Notes: generated by a model not told the origin, from the letters alone. DNA of 51,225 bases from Komagataeibacter diospyri (GCF_006538165.1 NZ_BDLU01000048.1:1-51225), one strand, 5' to 3'. Positions 29,080 through 37,157 are shown, numbered from the stretch's first letter. Numbers and translations are program-made.

Positions 29080-30348
29080 ATGACCCAGAAAGCCTACAAG
29101 CTGGATCAGCTTGAGTTTGTACTGTCCCATATCGCCAATGACAGGGATACCTACATGGCTCAGGGCTTCTTTTCCAGACCATGCAGACGTGCCCTGTTCA
29201 TAGAAACCATGACCCACGCCTATGTGGATATCGACTGCTACAAGACAGAATTTTTTCCAGGCTGGATGACCAGACAGCAGAAGGTGCAAAGCATCCTCTC
29301 CTATTGTGATGACAATCTTATTCCTGTTCCTTCTGCCATTATCTCATCAGGGCGTGGCATTTATCTCAAATGGTATTGGGCCTCACCCATCCCAAGAGAG
29401 GCTGTAGGACGTGCTGTAGCCCTCAACAAACAGCTTGTGTCCCTGTTTGCCCCACTTGGTGCAGACCCGGCCTGTGTGGACGTATCCAGAATCCTGCGTG
29501 TTGTGGGAACCCTGAACAGCAAGAACAACCAGCCAGTAGAACTGTTGCACCAGACTGACAGGGATGGTCATGCCATGACCTATGTCTTTGATGATTTTGC
29601 AGACGAGGTTCTGCCCTATTCCCTTGAGCAGATACGCGAATGGAGAGAAGCCCAGAAGCAACGCTATGAAGCCAGGGGACAGGTCATCCACCTGGCACGT
29701 GAGAAAGCCAGGGAAAGGCTCAAGGCTGGCAACCGAAAGGCATTCAACAGGTTTGACTGGTGCTGGTGTGTTGTTGAGGACATCAGAACCATTGCTGACA
29801 AAAAATATGGAGGTGTCATTCCCTATTGTGAGGAGTCCGGGCATGTGGCTGGTCCTGACATGTATGCCCATATCGGGGCTTCCATGCTTGGCAATATCAT
29901 CCCATCCCAACAGCTATGGCCGGAAATCAGGACATGGGCTGGTCTCATCCTTCCAGCATCCTATGTGAATGACAAAAGAAACCTGCTGGCTCATTCGTCC
30001 ACCCTGCTCAAGAAAGCGAAGCAGGTTGCCAATATGACGGAAGAAGAACGTATAAGGAACGAAGACGCCGGACTTAATCGTAAAGGAGCTTATCGTTATA
30101 AAACACAGACCATCATCGACAGGCTTGGCATTACGTCTGATGACATGCGAAATTTCAATCTCAAGGTGTTAATTGATAAGGACGAAAAACGCAGGAGAGA
30201 CAGGGAAAACACCATGCAACAGCGTAGAGAAGCTGGTGTTATGGAACGTGTAGAATGGCTATCAATGGTAAAAGCAGATAGTGCAGAAAGCCGTAAACCA
30301 TGGCTGTCGTTGGGAATTTCCAGAGCAACATATTATAGAAATAAATAA
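29080..30348 (+). CDS. plasmid replication/primase-like protein
   Basis: A 422-residue protein resembling primase-type replication proteins of alphaproteobacterial plasmids. Recognisable pieces are a basic-acidic core (ETMTHAYVDIDCYKTEFF), IISSGRGIYLKWYW and the DVSRILRVVGTLNSKN motif of archaeo-eukaryotic-primase-like folds. The C-terminal half is helical and DNA-binding-like (WLSLGISRATYYRNK at the end). The ATG at 29080 has no clear ribosome site; the strong site belongs to the in-frame upstream segment at 28972. Function is assigned by pattern, not by a confirmed match. Confidence 0.6.
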   Translation: MTQKAYKLDQLEFVLSHIANDRDTYMAQGFFSRPCRRALFIETMTHAYVDIDCYKTEFFPGWMTRQQKVQSILSYCDDNLIPVPSAIISSGRGIYLKWYWASPIPREAVGRAVALNKQLVSLFAPLGADPACVDVSRILRVVGTLNSKNNQPVELLHQTDRDGHAMTYVFDDFADEVLPYSLEQIREWREAQKQRYEARGQVIHLAREKARERLKAGNRKAFNRFDWCWCVVEDIRTIADKKYGGVIPYCEESGHVAGPDMYAHIGASMLGNIIPSQQLWPEIRTWAGLILPASYVNDKRNLLAHSSTLLKKAKQVANMTEEERIRNEDAGLNRKGAYRYKTQTIIDRLGITSDDMRNFNLKVLIDKDEKRRRDRENTMQQRREAGVMERVEWLSMVKADSAESRKPWLSLGISRATYYRNK

Positions 30349-30454
30349 TATATATACATATTATGAGCATTTGACGTAATAAAAACCATTGAATATCTCA
30401 AAGACACAGGTAAATTATTTTTCATCTTTTGTTGCTATAGATGGTGAAAGTCAA

Positions 30455-31336
30455 ATGTCCAATTTGTTTTCAGAAAAATTTGATACTAATAATGATAATA
30501 AAATAAAAATCAGAGAGTTAATAGAAAATAGGATTAATAAAATAAAAAATTATACGCCAAAAATTGGCGTTTTTGGCGTAACTGGTGTCGGTAAGTCATC
30601 TTTATGCAATGCTCTTTTTGGTAAAGAAATTACAAAAGTTAGTGATGTACACGCTTGCACGCGACAAATACATGAAATTAAGATTGGTTTTGACGAAAAT
30701 GGTGGTCGAGGGATTATCTTGCTGGATGTTCCTGGCCTCGGAGAAAACCTAGAACGAGATAATGAATATAAAAAGCTTTATAGTGATATAATTGAAGACC
30801 TTGATCTCGTAATATGGGTCATAAAAGCAGATGATCGTTCATATTCAGTCGCAGAAGAAGCCTATAAAAATATTCTTTTACCTCACCTTGATAGGTGTCC
30901 TGTATTTTTTGTTATAAGCCAAATTGATAAAATCAATCCCATTAGAGAGTGGGACGAAGCAAATAATAAACCAGGACCAACGCAAGAAAAAAATATTTTA
31001 GAAAAAGAAAAAAGCATTAGTGAAGCCTTTAATGTAAGCTTCCGCAATATTTCTGTCGTTTCTTCAACAGACAATTATAATGTTAGTGAAACTCTTGAAA
31101 AAATAATTGAAATACTCCCAAACGAAAAAAAATATTCCGTTTTTCGAGAAGCAAAAGAAAATTTAAAAAACGAAAAAATGGAAGAAAATGCTGAAAAAGG
31201 AGTATGGCAAAGCGTAAAAGATTGGGTAGGGAACGCATGGAATGCGAATAAAGAGCTTATAACAGAGATACTATCTTCCTCAATCATTGAAACAGCTAGT
31301 AAAATTTCTAAAAAATTACTCAGTTTTTTTAAATAA
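30455..31336 (+). CDS. P-loop GTPase (YeeP/YfjP-like)
   Basis: GTPase of the group found on prophages and islands (YeeP/YfjP, related to Era/EngB). G1 is GVTGVGKS, G3 is DVPGLGE, and the G4 position reads SQID where NKxD is usual. A long helical C-terminal tail follows (about 110 residues, lysine/glutamate rich, then SVKDWVGNAW). I use the ATG preceded by GGTGAAAG (293 aa); a TTG start at 30389 would add 22 residues but has no ribosome site. Role unknown; possible stress or defence function. Confidence 0.75.
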   Translation: MSNLFSEKFDTNNDNKIKIRELIENRINKIKNYTPKIGVFGVTGVGKSSLCNALFGKEITKVSDVHACTRQIHEIKIGFDENGGRGIILLDVPGLGENLERDNEYKKLYSDIIEDLDLVIWVIKADDRSYSVAEEAYKNILLPHLDRCPVFFVISQIDKINPIREWDEANNKPGPTQEKNILEKEKSISEAFNVSFRNISVVSSTDNYNVSETLEKIIEILPNEKKYSVFREAKENLKNEKMEENAEKGVWQSVKDWVGNAWNANKELITEILSSSIIETASKISKKLLSFFK

Positions 31337-31380
31337 ATTATAGAAATATAAATAAAGATATCATAATTTTTTCTTGAATA

Positions 31381-31419
31381 GACACAACCTATATCAATAT
31401 AATTGAGACAGGTTGTGTC
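31381..31419 (+). terminator. inverted repeat after the GTPase gene
   Basis: GACACAACCT (31381-31390) and AGGTTGTGTC (31410-31419), perfect 10-bp arms with a 19-base loop, 44 bases past the GTPase stop. No T-run, so a terminator role is tentative. Confidence 0.4.
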
Positions 31420-31956
31420 CCTACATATAATCTGCGTAGCCCTGAGATAAATTAAATCTGAAAATTAAGGTTTAATATTAATGGAGACTACCAGATAAAA
31501 CTCAAAAGAAACCAATAAATAGAGAGCGTAGCATTGCGGAGCGACTAAAAGGAACAGTCAACAAACAAGTGTCTCACGTGTGAAAAGAATAAATCAGGGC
31601 AATGAGCGAAGCGATGCCCATTACGTTAGTGAAGTAAGGTTTAATCTTAGGTCACATAGTGACCGGGGGTCTGGGGGGATTTTTTCAATTTTTTGACCAA
31701 AATGTCGATTTGGCTTTTGTGTGAGACTCAGCACTCCCTACATATAACCACACATTTTATGGACAATGCTCAGAATTGCCACATCATAAACATTTTACCC
31801 TTCAGGCATATAATCCTACCCCTTAAAGGTTTTTCGTTGCTCCATATGTCTTATGTCGTGTTTTCCAAGCTATCCCGCGTAATGGATATACCGGAATCAT
31901 TTCAGAACATTGGTTTTCTCTCAATTTCGGGATGTTTTCCCTTTTTATCTCCATTG

Positions 31957-32025
31957 CTCAACAGCATTTTATGTTGAGTAACGCGCTGTTTTTTCTTCTC
32001 ATAGTCAACACAAAACTCTGTTGAC
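31957..32025. repeat. palindrome pair 1 (TCAACA N8 TGTTGA, 47 bp apart)
   Basis: Site 1: CTCAACA (31957-31963), 8 bases, TGTTGAG (31972-31978). Site 2: GTCAACA (32004-32010), 8 bases, TGTTGAC (32019-32025). The sites are 47 bp apart and precede the small-gene block starting at 32170. Confidence 0.75.
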
Positions 32026-32169
32026 CATTTCACAAAAAACATAACAACCATTTAACATAAATAATAAAATACGATATTTACAAGCATAGATTAACATTAT
32101 ACTTGATTTTATGTTTAATATAATGTTATTATATAATAATAAAGCAACGTAATTTAAAGGGGGAATATT

Positions 32170-32454
32170 ATGGCAAAAGCCAAAAAATCATTATTTACAT
32201 CGTTTGGTCTTCTTAATTTTCAGGAACGCAAGGTGCTGAATGAAGGCAATACGTTCTTTGAAGCATCACCAGAGGGGGGTAAGTCTGACAAGACGTTTTG
32301 CGTCACACTGGATGATGGAAAGCAGATGTATTGCTATGTCAGCAACGACAAACTAGCGTTTTACAAAGCCAATCTGGATGGCTCTGACAAACAATGGCTG
32401 TTCAATATTTTCCCGGATGGGGGGCATATTTTCTGCTCATTCCATGGAAAATAA
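32170..32454 (+). CDS. hypothetical protein
   Basis: A 94-residue soluble protein with a basic N terminus (MAKAKKSLFTSFG). The rest looks like a compact beta-rich domain (TFCVTLDDGKQMYCYVSNDKL). It is not recognised. A purine-rich AAAGGGGG site lies 5-10 bases before the start. First gene of a block headed by palindrome pair 1; the next frame overlaps its end by 11 bases. Confidence 0.55.
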   Translation: MAKAKKSLFTSFGLLNFQERKVLNEGNTFFEASPEGGKSDKTFCVTLDDGKQMYCYVSNDKLAFYKANLDGSDKQWLFNIFPDGGHIFCSFHGK

Positions 32455-32602
32455 AAAGCGTAAAAAAGCACAGGCCAAGGAACAGGAGCAGAAAACACAA
32501 CAGGCTGATGCTCAGAAGCCGGAACGCAGAACTTTGACGCTCCCCAAGGCTTCACATCAGAAAGCCCCTGTTGTCGTGGAAATCACAAAAAAGAAACGCT
32601 AA
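32444..32602 (+). CDS. small Lys/Gln-rich hypothetical protein
   Basis: A 52-residue, highly charged and probably disordered frame (MENKKRKKAQAKEQEQ and on, ending ITKKKR). Its start overlaps the preceding gene by 11 bases and it has no ribosome site of its own, so it could only be made by coupled translation. It may be a nucleic-acid-binding accessory peptide or not a gene at all. Confidence 0.35.
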   Translation: MENKKRKKAQAKEQEQKTQQADAQKPERRTLTLPKASHQKAPVVVEITKKKR

Positions 32603-32678
32603 TTCCCTTACCCTTCACCATTCAAACAGACAAAATTCACAAGGAGTTTTTCAGTCATTTTATAAGGAGATTTTAATC

Positions 32679-33098
32679 ATGCAATTTCGATTATTAGAGA
32701 ACAAAGCCAGACCCAAATGGGAAATCAGCCGTTGGACATACAGCCCTGAAAAGAAACGAGCCATCAAGGAAACTCTTGGCTCTTTCCCCTGCTACTATTC
32801 CATGGTTTCCCGTGACATTCTGGATAAATGCACCACGCAGGAAAAAGCAGAGGTTCTGGAATGGTGGCGTGTCACCAGTGAAGCCGTAAACAGGGAACGT
32901 GTCAGAAGTCAGGTCACAAAGCTTCCTGTTATCTTCAAAGACCTTGAAACCCTGCTGGATGTTATCCAGGACAATCCTGAAGACCTCGCAGAACTCAAAA
33001 ACCATGCCTATGCGTTGAAAGATGCTGTCAGCAAGGTTGTTCGCAAGAAGTCACGCCAACAGAAAAATCAGGAAGCAGTCAATAGCGTTCCCGCTTGA
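32679..33098 (+). CDS. hypothetical protein
   Basis: A 139-residue soluble, mostly helical protein (WEISRWTYSPEKKRAIKET at the start, a basic tail RKKSRQQKNQE). It is not recognised. A clear ribosome site AAGGAGA precedes the ATG by 8 bases; the frame is open further up, but that part is not supported. Last gene of the block headed by palindrome pair 1. Confidence 0.6.
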   Translation: MQFRLLENKARPKWEISRWTYSPEKKRAIKETLGSFPCYYSMVSRDILDKCTTQEKAEVLEWWRVTSEAVNRERVRSQVTKLPVIFKDLETLLDVIQDNPEDLAELKNHAYALKDAVSKVVRKKSRQQKNQEAVNSVPA

Positions 33099-33123
33099 CC
33101 TTTCCTTATGTTTTCCCCTTCAT

Positions 33124-33192
33124 AGTCAACAGTATTTTATGTTGACTGTTTCTCTATTTTTATAATGTTTCATCAACACACAACGCTGTTTA
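33124..33192. repeat. palindrome pair 2 (TCAACA N8 TGTTGA, 47 bp apart)
   Basis: Site 3: AGTCAACA (33124-33131), 8 bases, TGTTGACT (33140-33147). Site 4: TCAACA (33173-33178), 8 bases, TGTTTA (33187-33192), one mismatch. The pair has the same 47-bp offset as pair 1 and precedes the mobilization genes. The rest of the gap 33099-33412 shows no gene. Confidence 0.7.
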
Positions 33193-33412
33193 AGTTTCCA
33201 GACAAGAAACACATTTTATAAAAAGCACCTGCATTATACCTGGAAAATACCTTTTCTTCTTATTGTCTGTTTTCTTATCTTGTTTGCCATCTCCTTTGTT
33301 ATCTTTTGAGTATAGCCAGCCATACCAGTATCCGCTTCGCGTCTTCTGGTAGCTGGCAAGGGGGAAAATGCTTTTCCCCCGTTGACCCCCATTTAAGCAG
33401 GAGACCCATTGC

Positions 33413-33814
33413 ATGAGTGAAAAAAGAAAACTGAAAAAATCGTTACTGGTTCGTCTGGATGATGAGCAATATGCGAGCATCACAAACCATGCCAGACAGC
33501 GTGACATCACAGCCAACAGTCTTGTGCGTGAGTGTATGGCAGGTGCTCTTTCTCCCTCTGATACATATCAGAGGATCAAGCCAGTCAAAGCCTATAGTCC
33601 ACGCACACCACCCAGGCCGGAATACATCAAGGAACTCTACAGGCTCAGGGAAAGCACGGCTGAACTGTGTGGGGCATTGGTTCAGTATGCCATCAAAACC
33701 CGTCAGGATGGTCATGTCATGGCGCATGAGGAAGCCGAGAAGCTTATTCCTGATGTGCGTCAGGCTGTGCTCAATCTCGATACCCTACACAGAAAGCTTG
33801 AGAGACATGGATGA
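33413..33814 (+). CDS. MobC-like relaxosome protein
   Basis: A 133-residue ribbon-helix-helix-type protein of the MobC/relaxosome accessory kind. The N-terminal KKSLLVRLDDEQYASITNHARQ is the RHH strand and helix, followed by the helix ITANSLVRECMAGAL. The C-terminal half is helical. Such proteins open the DNA at the transfer origin for the relaxase. GGAG lies upstream of the start. The stop overlaps the relaxase start as ATGA, giving coupled translation. Confidence 0.8.
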   Translation: MSEKRKLKKSLLVRLDDEQYASITNHARQRDITANSLVRECMAGALSPSDTYQRIKPVKAYSPRTPPRPEYIKELYRLRESTAELCGALVQYAIKTRQDGHVMAHEEAEKLIPDVRQAVLNLDTLHRKLERHG

Positions 33815-35571
33815 TAGGGGGAGCCACCCGAGGCAAGGGAGGGTATAACCTCTGGCGTCATCTCCGCGATGACAAAAAGCAGAATGATGCCACCTTTGCA
33901 GGCGCGTCACGTGGTCTGGTTCAGCAGGGTATTACAGACCAGATTAAAGAGCTTACCAGCATTGGACGCTATGCCAGCCACTCCAAACCTCTCTACCATG
34001 TTCACGCAGACCCTGCGAAAGACTGGACGGCTCAGGAATGGGAAGCCTACTGGCAGGACTACGAGAAAGAATTTTCTCTCCAGAAACAGCCCTTCTCTGA
34101 ATCCATCCATGTCAAACATGGCAGGGAACACAGACACAGGGTTTATTCCCTGCTCCTTCCATCGGGCTCCTGTCTTCGCATGGACAATGACCATGCCAGA
34201 CGCGAGAAAATCAACAGACTGGCTAAACTTCGCACAGGGGAAACCATCACACCGGGTGCCCATAATCGTGCTGTCATCAAAGCTCTGGAGGCAGAAGGCA
34301 AGACAGCAGAAGCCCAACGTTTAAGAGATGCAGGACTTTGGGACATCCAGAAACCTAAAGCCCGATTAAAACCCCAGGAACGTGCTCAACAGGAACGCAC
34401 CCATATTGATAAGGCTGGTCTTGCCCGTCTTGTTCTGACTGGCTGTAAAAAATACAAACCCGAATTACTCATGGCAAAACTGGCACAATTTAACTGTCGT
34501 ATCTATATGGGCGAGAAAGGTCCTGTTGTGATTGACCAGTCAGGTAACGTTCATGCCTTTAACAGGCTGGTCAATCTTGGCTCAAAAGCCAGTGGACATA
34601 AACGTCCTCTGAAAATGACCATGGAACAAGCCAGAACCTACTTTAATCATATTAATTTACCCCTCTATTCAAATGCAAAAAAGGAGAAAAATCATGAAGG
34701 AAAACGAACAGAAAAACAGAATCACTCTTTATCAACAGACCTATCAGGAAGCCTCTGGAGCCAACAGCACAGCAAAGGAAATCCTGGGCTTACTGGCAGA
34801 AGTGGGAGACAAACCCTCACCCATCGACCAGATACAGCAGTTGCTCGAAACCATCGCACAGCAACAGGTTCAAATCCTGTCATCACAGGGGAAAATTTTG
34901 CAAAGGCTATCAGCACTGGAAAGCTGAACAGAGGCGTCACCCACGTTGCCAGTCTATCCCATATTATTCTGATTACTCCGGATTATATCAGGGACATAAA
35001 AGCACGATTGAAACAGGCAAAACAGGAAGACTGGTATTTTTATCGCAGAGCCTATCAGAACCTTAAAGACCAGCAATACTGGCTGGACCAATGCAACAAC
35101 AGCATTGACAGCAACATTCTGCTTTTGCTGGTGGAACTGTTCCTAAGCCTGTTTTTTGGTGGGTCTGTGACTATCAGAAACAAGCCTTATCCCATTGCCA
35201 TGAATTTTGGGCTTCCTGCTCCCATCAGTGATGCGACATGGAACATGATGAGTGATGATCAGCAGGAAAATGTCCTGTTCCAGAGCTTCCTTTTATACAG
35301 GGCATCCTACAGGAATTATCAGAAGTTACATGTCCAACAGAACAGGATTCCTGTTACGTTTGAGTATTTTCTGAACCTGCATGGAAAGGATGTTTTGACA
35401 CAGATGGTTTCCAAAAGTGCGGACTATCTGAAAAACAAATTCATCGACTGGCAGAACAGAAAGATGGACGCGGAAAATGCGAAAATTCTTCAGGAAACAA
35501 ATAACGCCATGACATGGGTGAAACAGAATAATTCAGAGGCTGAAAGCCATGAGAATATTTTAAAAATCTAG
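33811..35571 (+). CDS. relaxase (MobA/VirD2-like)
   Basis: DNA-nicking relaxase of 586 aa that starts plasmid transfer. The N-terminal catalytic domain (about 1-200) carries the metal-binding His motif region (LYHVHADPAKDW near 61, and EHRHRVYSLLLPSG near 106) and MDNDHARREKINR. Residues 295-372, which are overlaid by another frame at 34694, are low-complexity and unlike the rest. A hydrophobic segment (LLLLVELFLSLFFGG) lies in the C-terminal part. The exact MOB family was not determined. Coupled to the MobC-like gene. Confidence 0.75.
   Translation: MIGGATRGKGGYNLWRHLRDDKKQNDATFAGASRGLVQQGITDQIKELTSIGRYASHSKPLYHVHADPAKDWTAQEWEAYWQDYEKEFSLQKQPFSESIHVKHGREHRHRVYSLLLPSGSCLRMDNDHARREKINRLAKLRTGETITPGAHNRAVIKALEAEGKTAEAQRLRDAGLWDIQKPKARLKPQERAQQERTHIDKAGLARLVLTGCKKYKPELLMAKLAQFNCRIYMGEKGPVVIDQSGNVHAFNRLVNLGSKASGHKRPLKMTMEQARTYFNHINLPLYSNAKKEKNHEGKRTEKQNHSLSTDLSGSLWSQQHSKGNPGLTGRSGRQTLTHRPDTAVARNHRTATGSNPVITGENFAKAISTGKLNRGVTHVASLSHIILITPDYIRDIKARLKQAKQEDWYFYRRAYQNLKDQQYWLDQCNNSIDSNILLLLVELFLSLFFGGSVTIRNKPYPIAMNFGLPAPISDATWNMMSDDQQENVLFQSFLLYRASYRNYQKLHVQQNRIPVTFEYFLNLHGKDVLTQMVSKSADYLKNKFIDWQNRKMDAENAKILQETNNAMTWVKQNNSEAESHENILKI
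34694..34927 (+). CDS. MobB-like protein nested in the relaxase gene
   Basis: A 77-residue frame in the +1 register wholly inside the relaxase gene, preceded by a strong ribosome site (AAGGAG, 8 bases before ATG). The product is a helical, Gln-rich protein (IQQLLETIAQQQVQILSSQG) with heptad-like Leu/Ile spacing. This copies the ColE1 layout, where mobB and mobD lie inside mobA. In the relaxase frame the same DNA gives an odd Ser/Gly/Arg-rich linker. Confidence 0.6.
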   Translation: MKENEQKNRITLYQQTYQEASGANSTAKEILGLLAEVGDKPSPIDQIQQLLETIAQQQVQILSSQGKILQRLSALES

Positions 35572-35743
35572 GCACCATACGCACGCCGGAGATTTTACAA
35601 ATCTCCTGTTCCCCTGCTTTGTGCGTGACAAGTCAGAAACAGAGTTTCTTCCTTGTGAGAGAGTGCCAAAAATTAAAAAGACACGATTACTGGAAATAAA
35701 TCTATTTTATTTAAAATAATTAAATAAATACTGTTTCAAAAAC

Positions 35744-35773
35744 TTGACTTTTTGAATACATAACCCTTATCAT
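35744..35773 (+). promoter_or_regulatory. promoter upstream of 35864
   Basis: TTGACT (35744-35749), 18-base spacer, TATCAT (35768-35773), about 85 bases before the start of the next gene. The 292-base gap shows no other gene. Confidence 0.45.
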
Positions 35774-35863
35774 TTAAATACAAAGGGAAAATCGTATTCA
35801 ATATTGTATATTCAAAAGTATTTTAGAAAATAATCCCTGATTAACAATTTAAGGAGATATTTT

Positions 35864-36409
35864 ATGAGTGAAATTACATTCCGCACTGGAAAGCTGACCA
35901 TCCATCATATTTTTTCACCTGTTGAAGGGTTTGATGACATCGCACCAGGATATGTCAAAGACTACAGGACATTCCTGCAATCCTCTAAAATTACAAAAAC
36001 AATGCAGGAAGCCTATATTTCCGCATTGCGTGAATTCCCGGTATATCCCGAAAGCAACAAGCTTGAAGGCACGATAGAAGACCAAGCCTATAAATTATTA
36101 GATTTATATCATTCTGATGGCATCCAGAATATTCTGGACGTGCTCGCTCCACAGATTATTGAAAAATATGGTGAAGACCAGTTATCCGTTTTCATAGTAG
36201 CTTTTCTGGAAGGTGTTTTAAGAGACATTGAAATCATAAAGGGAGATGGCAAAAATCACCTGTCCTATTTCAATCGTGACCTTGATTGTAGCTGTGCTTC
36301 TGTCCTGAAGAGCTACTTTCCTGATGATTATGCATGGGGAGATTATCTGGCCCGCTATTTCCTTGCAGACAGAGTGACAGCCCTGCATGTCTTTGGTGGT
36401 GTGCAATGA
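35864..36409 (+). CDS. hypothetical protein
   Basis: A 181-residue soluble acidic protein, mostly helical in appearance (VKDYRTFLQSSKITKTMQEA, IIEKYGEDQLSVFIVAFLEG). It is not recognised. AAGGAGA lies 8 bases before the start and a sigma70-like promoter about 85 bases upstream. Its stop overlaps the start of serine recombinase 2 as ATGA, so the two are coupled; it may help control that recombinase. Confidence 0.6.
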   Translation: MSEITFRTGKLTIHHIFSPVEGFDDIAPGYVKDYRTFLQSSKITKTMQEAYISALREFPVYPESNKLEGTIEDQAYKLLDLYHSDGIQNILDVLAPQIIEKYGEDQLSVFIVAFLEGVLRDIEIIKGDGKNHLSYFNRDLDCSCASVLKSYFPDDYAWGDYLARYFLADRVTALHVFGGVQ

Positions 36410-37032
36410 TTTATGGATATGCACGTGTCAGCACCAGAGACCAATCTACTGATATGCAGGTCAGTCGATTGCTGGAAGCCGGGATTCCAAAAGAAAGAAT
36501 TTTCATGGATGTCATTTCCGGTGCAACAGAAGACAGGCCACAGTTAAACAGTTTGCTGTCTCTGTTAAACAGGGGGGATGTTCTGACTGTCTGGAAGGTG
36601 GACAGGCTTGGAAGACGAACAGCCCATCTTGCACGATTGCTGGAAGAGTTTGACCAGAAAGGGATAACAGTCAGAAGTCTGACAGAGGGTGTGGATACGT
36701 CAGACAGGTCAAGCCGTGTCAGTTATCTGCTGATGTCGGTCATTGCTCAAAATGAGCGTGAAACCATTAATGAGCGCATTAGAAGTGGCATAGACCATGC
36801 TCAGAAATATGGAACGAAAACTGGTCGTCCCATAGGCAGACCCAAAGCCAGTTCTGCAAAGGTGCAACATGCTCTGGACCTTTTAGCCTCTGGGAAAAGC
36901 TACAGACATGCGTCTTCCATTGCTGGTGTGTCTTTAGCCACATTGGTCAGGCGTGTTCAGTCCATGCAACAGAAAAACCAGTTTACTCGCCAGACCAGTC
37001 TTTTTGAGGCGTTGAAACAGGAAGCCTTCTGA
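36406..37032 (+). CDS. serine recombinase (resolvase/invertase), copy 2
   Basis: A 208-residue small serine recombinase: Ser9 in YARVST, KVDRLGRR and QNERETINERI carry the catalytic arginines, and a C-terminal helix-turn-helix (SYRHASSIAGVSLATLVRR) binds DNA. It differs clearly from the recombinase at 26,569. The ATG overlaps the previous stop. It lies at the right end of the island, near the right arm sites, and may act in resolution or in a DNA switch. Confidence 0.93.
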   Translation: MIYGYARVSTRDQSTDMQVSRLLEAGIPKERIFMDVISGATEDRPQLNSLLSLLNRGDVLTVWKVDRLGRRTAHLARLLEEFDQKGITVRSLTEGVDTSDRSSRVSYLLMSVIAQNERETINERIRSGIDHAQKYGTKTGRPIGRPKASSAKVQHALDLLASGKSYRHASSIAGVSLATLVRRVQSMQQKNQFTRQTSLFEALKQEAF

Positions 37033-37047
37033 CAGAAAGGTCTTGAT

Positions 37048-37069
37048 TTTCTACGAAGGTCTTCTACAA
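37048..37069 (+). promoter_or_regulatory. putative integrase arm sites, right end
   Basis: CTTCTACAA at 37061 and a degenerate copy (TTTCTACGA) at 37048, 13 bp apart, matching the spacing at the left end. Confidence 0.4.
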
Positions 37070-37144
37070 TTTCCTTCACGTCAGGATTATAAAAGTCTTT
37101 AATATCAGCATGTTATTTAGGAGACTGCGGGATTCTTGACTTTC

Positions 37145-37157
37145 CCCGCAGCTCGCA
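37145..37157 (+). repeat. attR core (near-copy of tRNA-Leu 3' end)
   Basis: CCCGCAGCTCGCA matches 12 of 13 bases of the tRNA-Leu end at 22492-22504. It marks the likely right border of the island. Confidence 0.5.

Larger units (their letters stand above)
31337..32169. other. noncoding AT-rich region with repeats, candidate replication or transfer origin
   Basis: No credible gene. Notable elements are a 10-bp inverted repeat at 31381, a repeated 13-mer TCCCTACATATAA (31418 and 31735), a perfect palindrome GGTCACATAGTGACC (31650-31664) followed by a G-rich run and T6, and two spaced TCAACA/TGTTGA palindromes (31957-32025). Such a cluster in a mobilizable element could be oriV or oriT. Confidence 0.4.
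22492..37157. mobile_element. integrated mobilizable element (about 14.7 kb) at tRNA-Leu
   Basis: AT-richer block between the tRNA-Leu 3' end and a near-copy of that end. It carries a tyrosine integrase at the tRNA side, two serine recombinases, a replication/primase-like gene, MobC-like and relaxase genes, a GTPase, a TIR-domain protein, and several small unknown genes. No type IV secretion or coupling-protein gene is visible, so it would be mobilizable, not self-transmissible. Host genes resume at about 37,700. Confidence 0.85.

Noticed and set aside
31693..31977. 94-codon frame in the AT-rich region after the GTPase
   Set aside because: No ribosome site or family resemblance, and it runs into the palindrome pair; treated as noncoding.
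37126..37157. Partial tRNA T-arm at the right border
   Set aside because: The stem-like GCGGG and CCCGC flank a 12-base loop instead of 7, so it is not a functional tRNA arm; only the 13-bp core match is kept.
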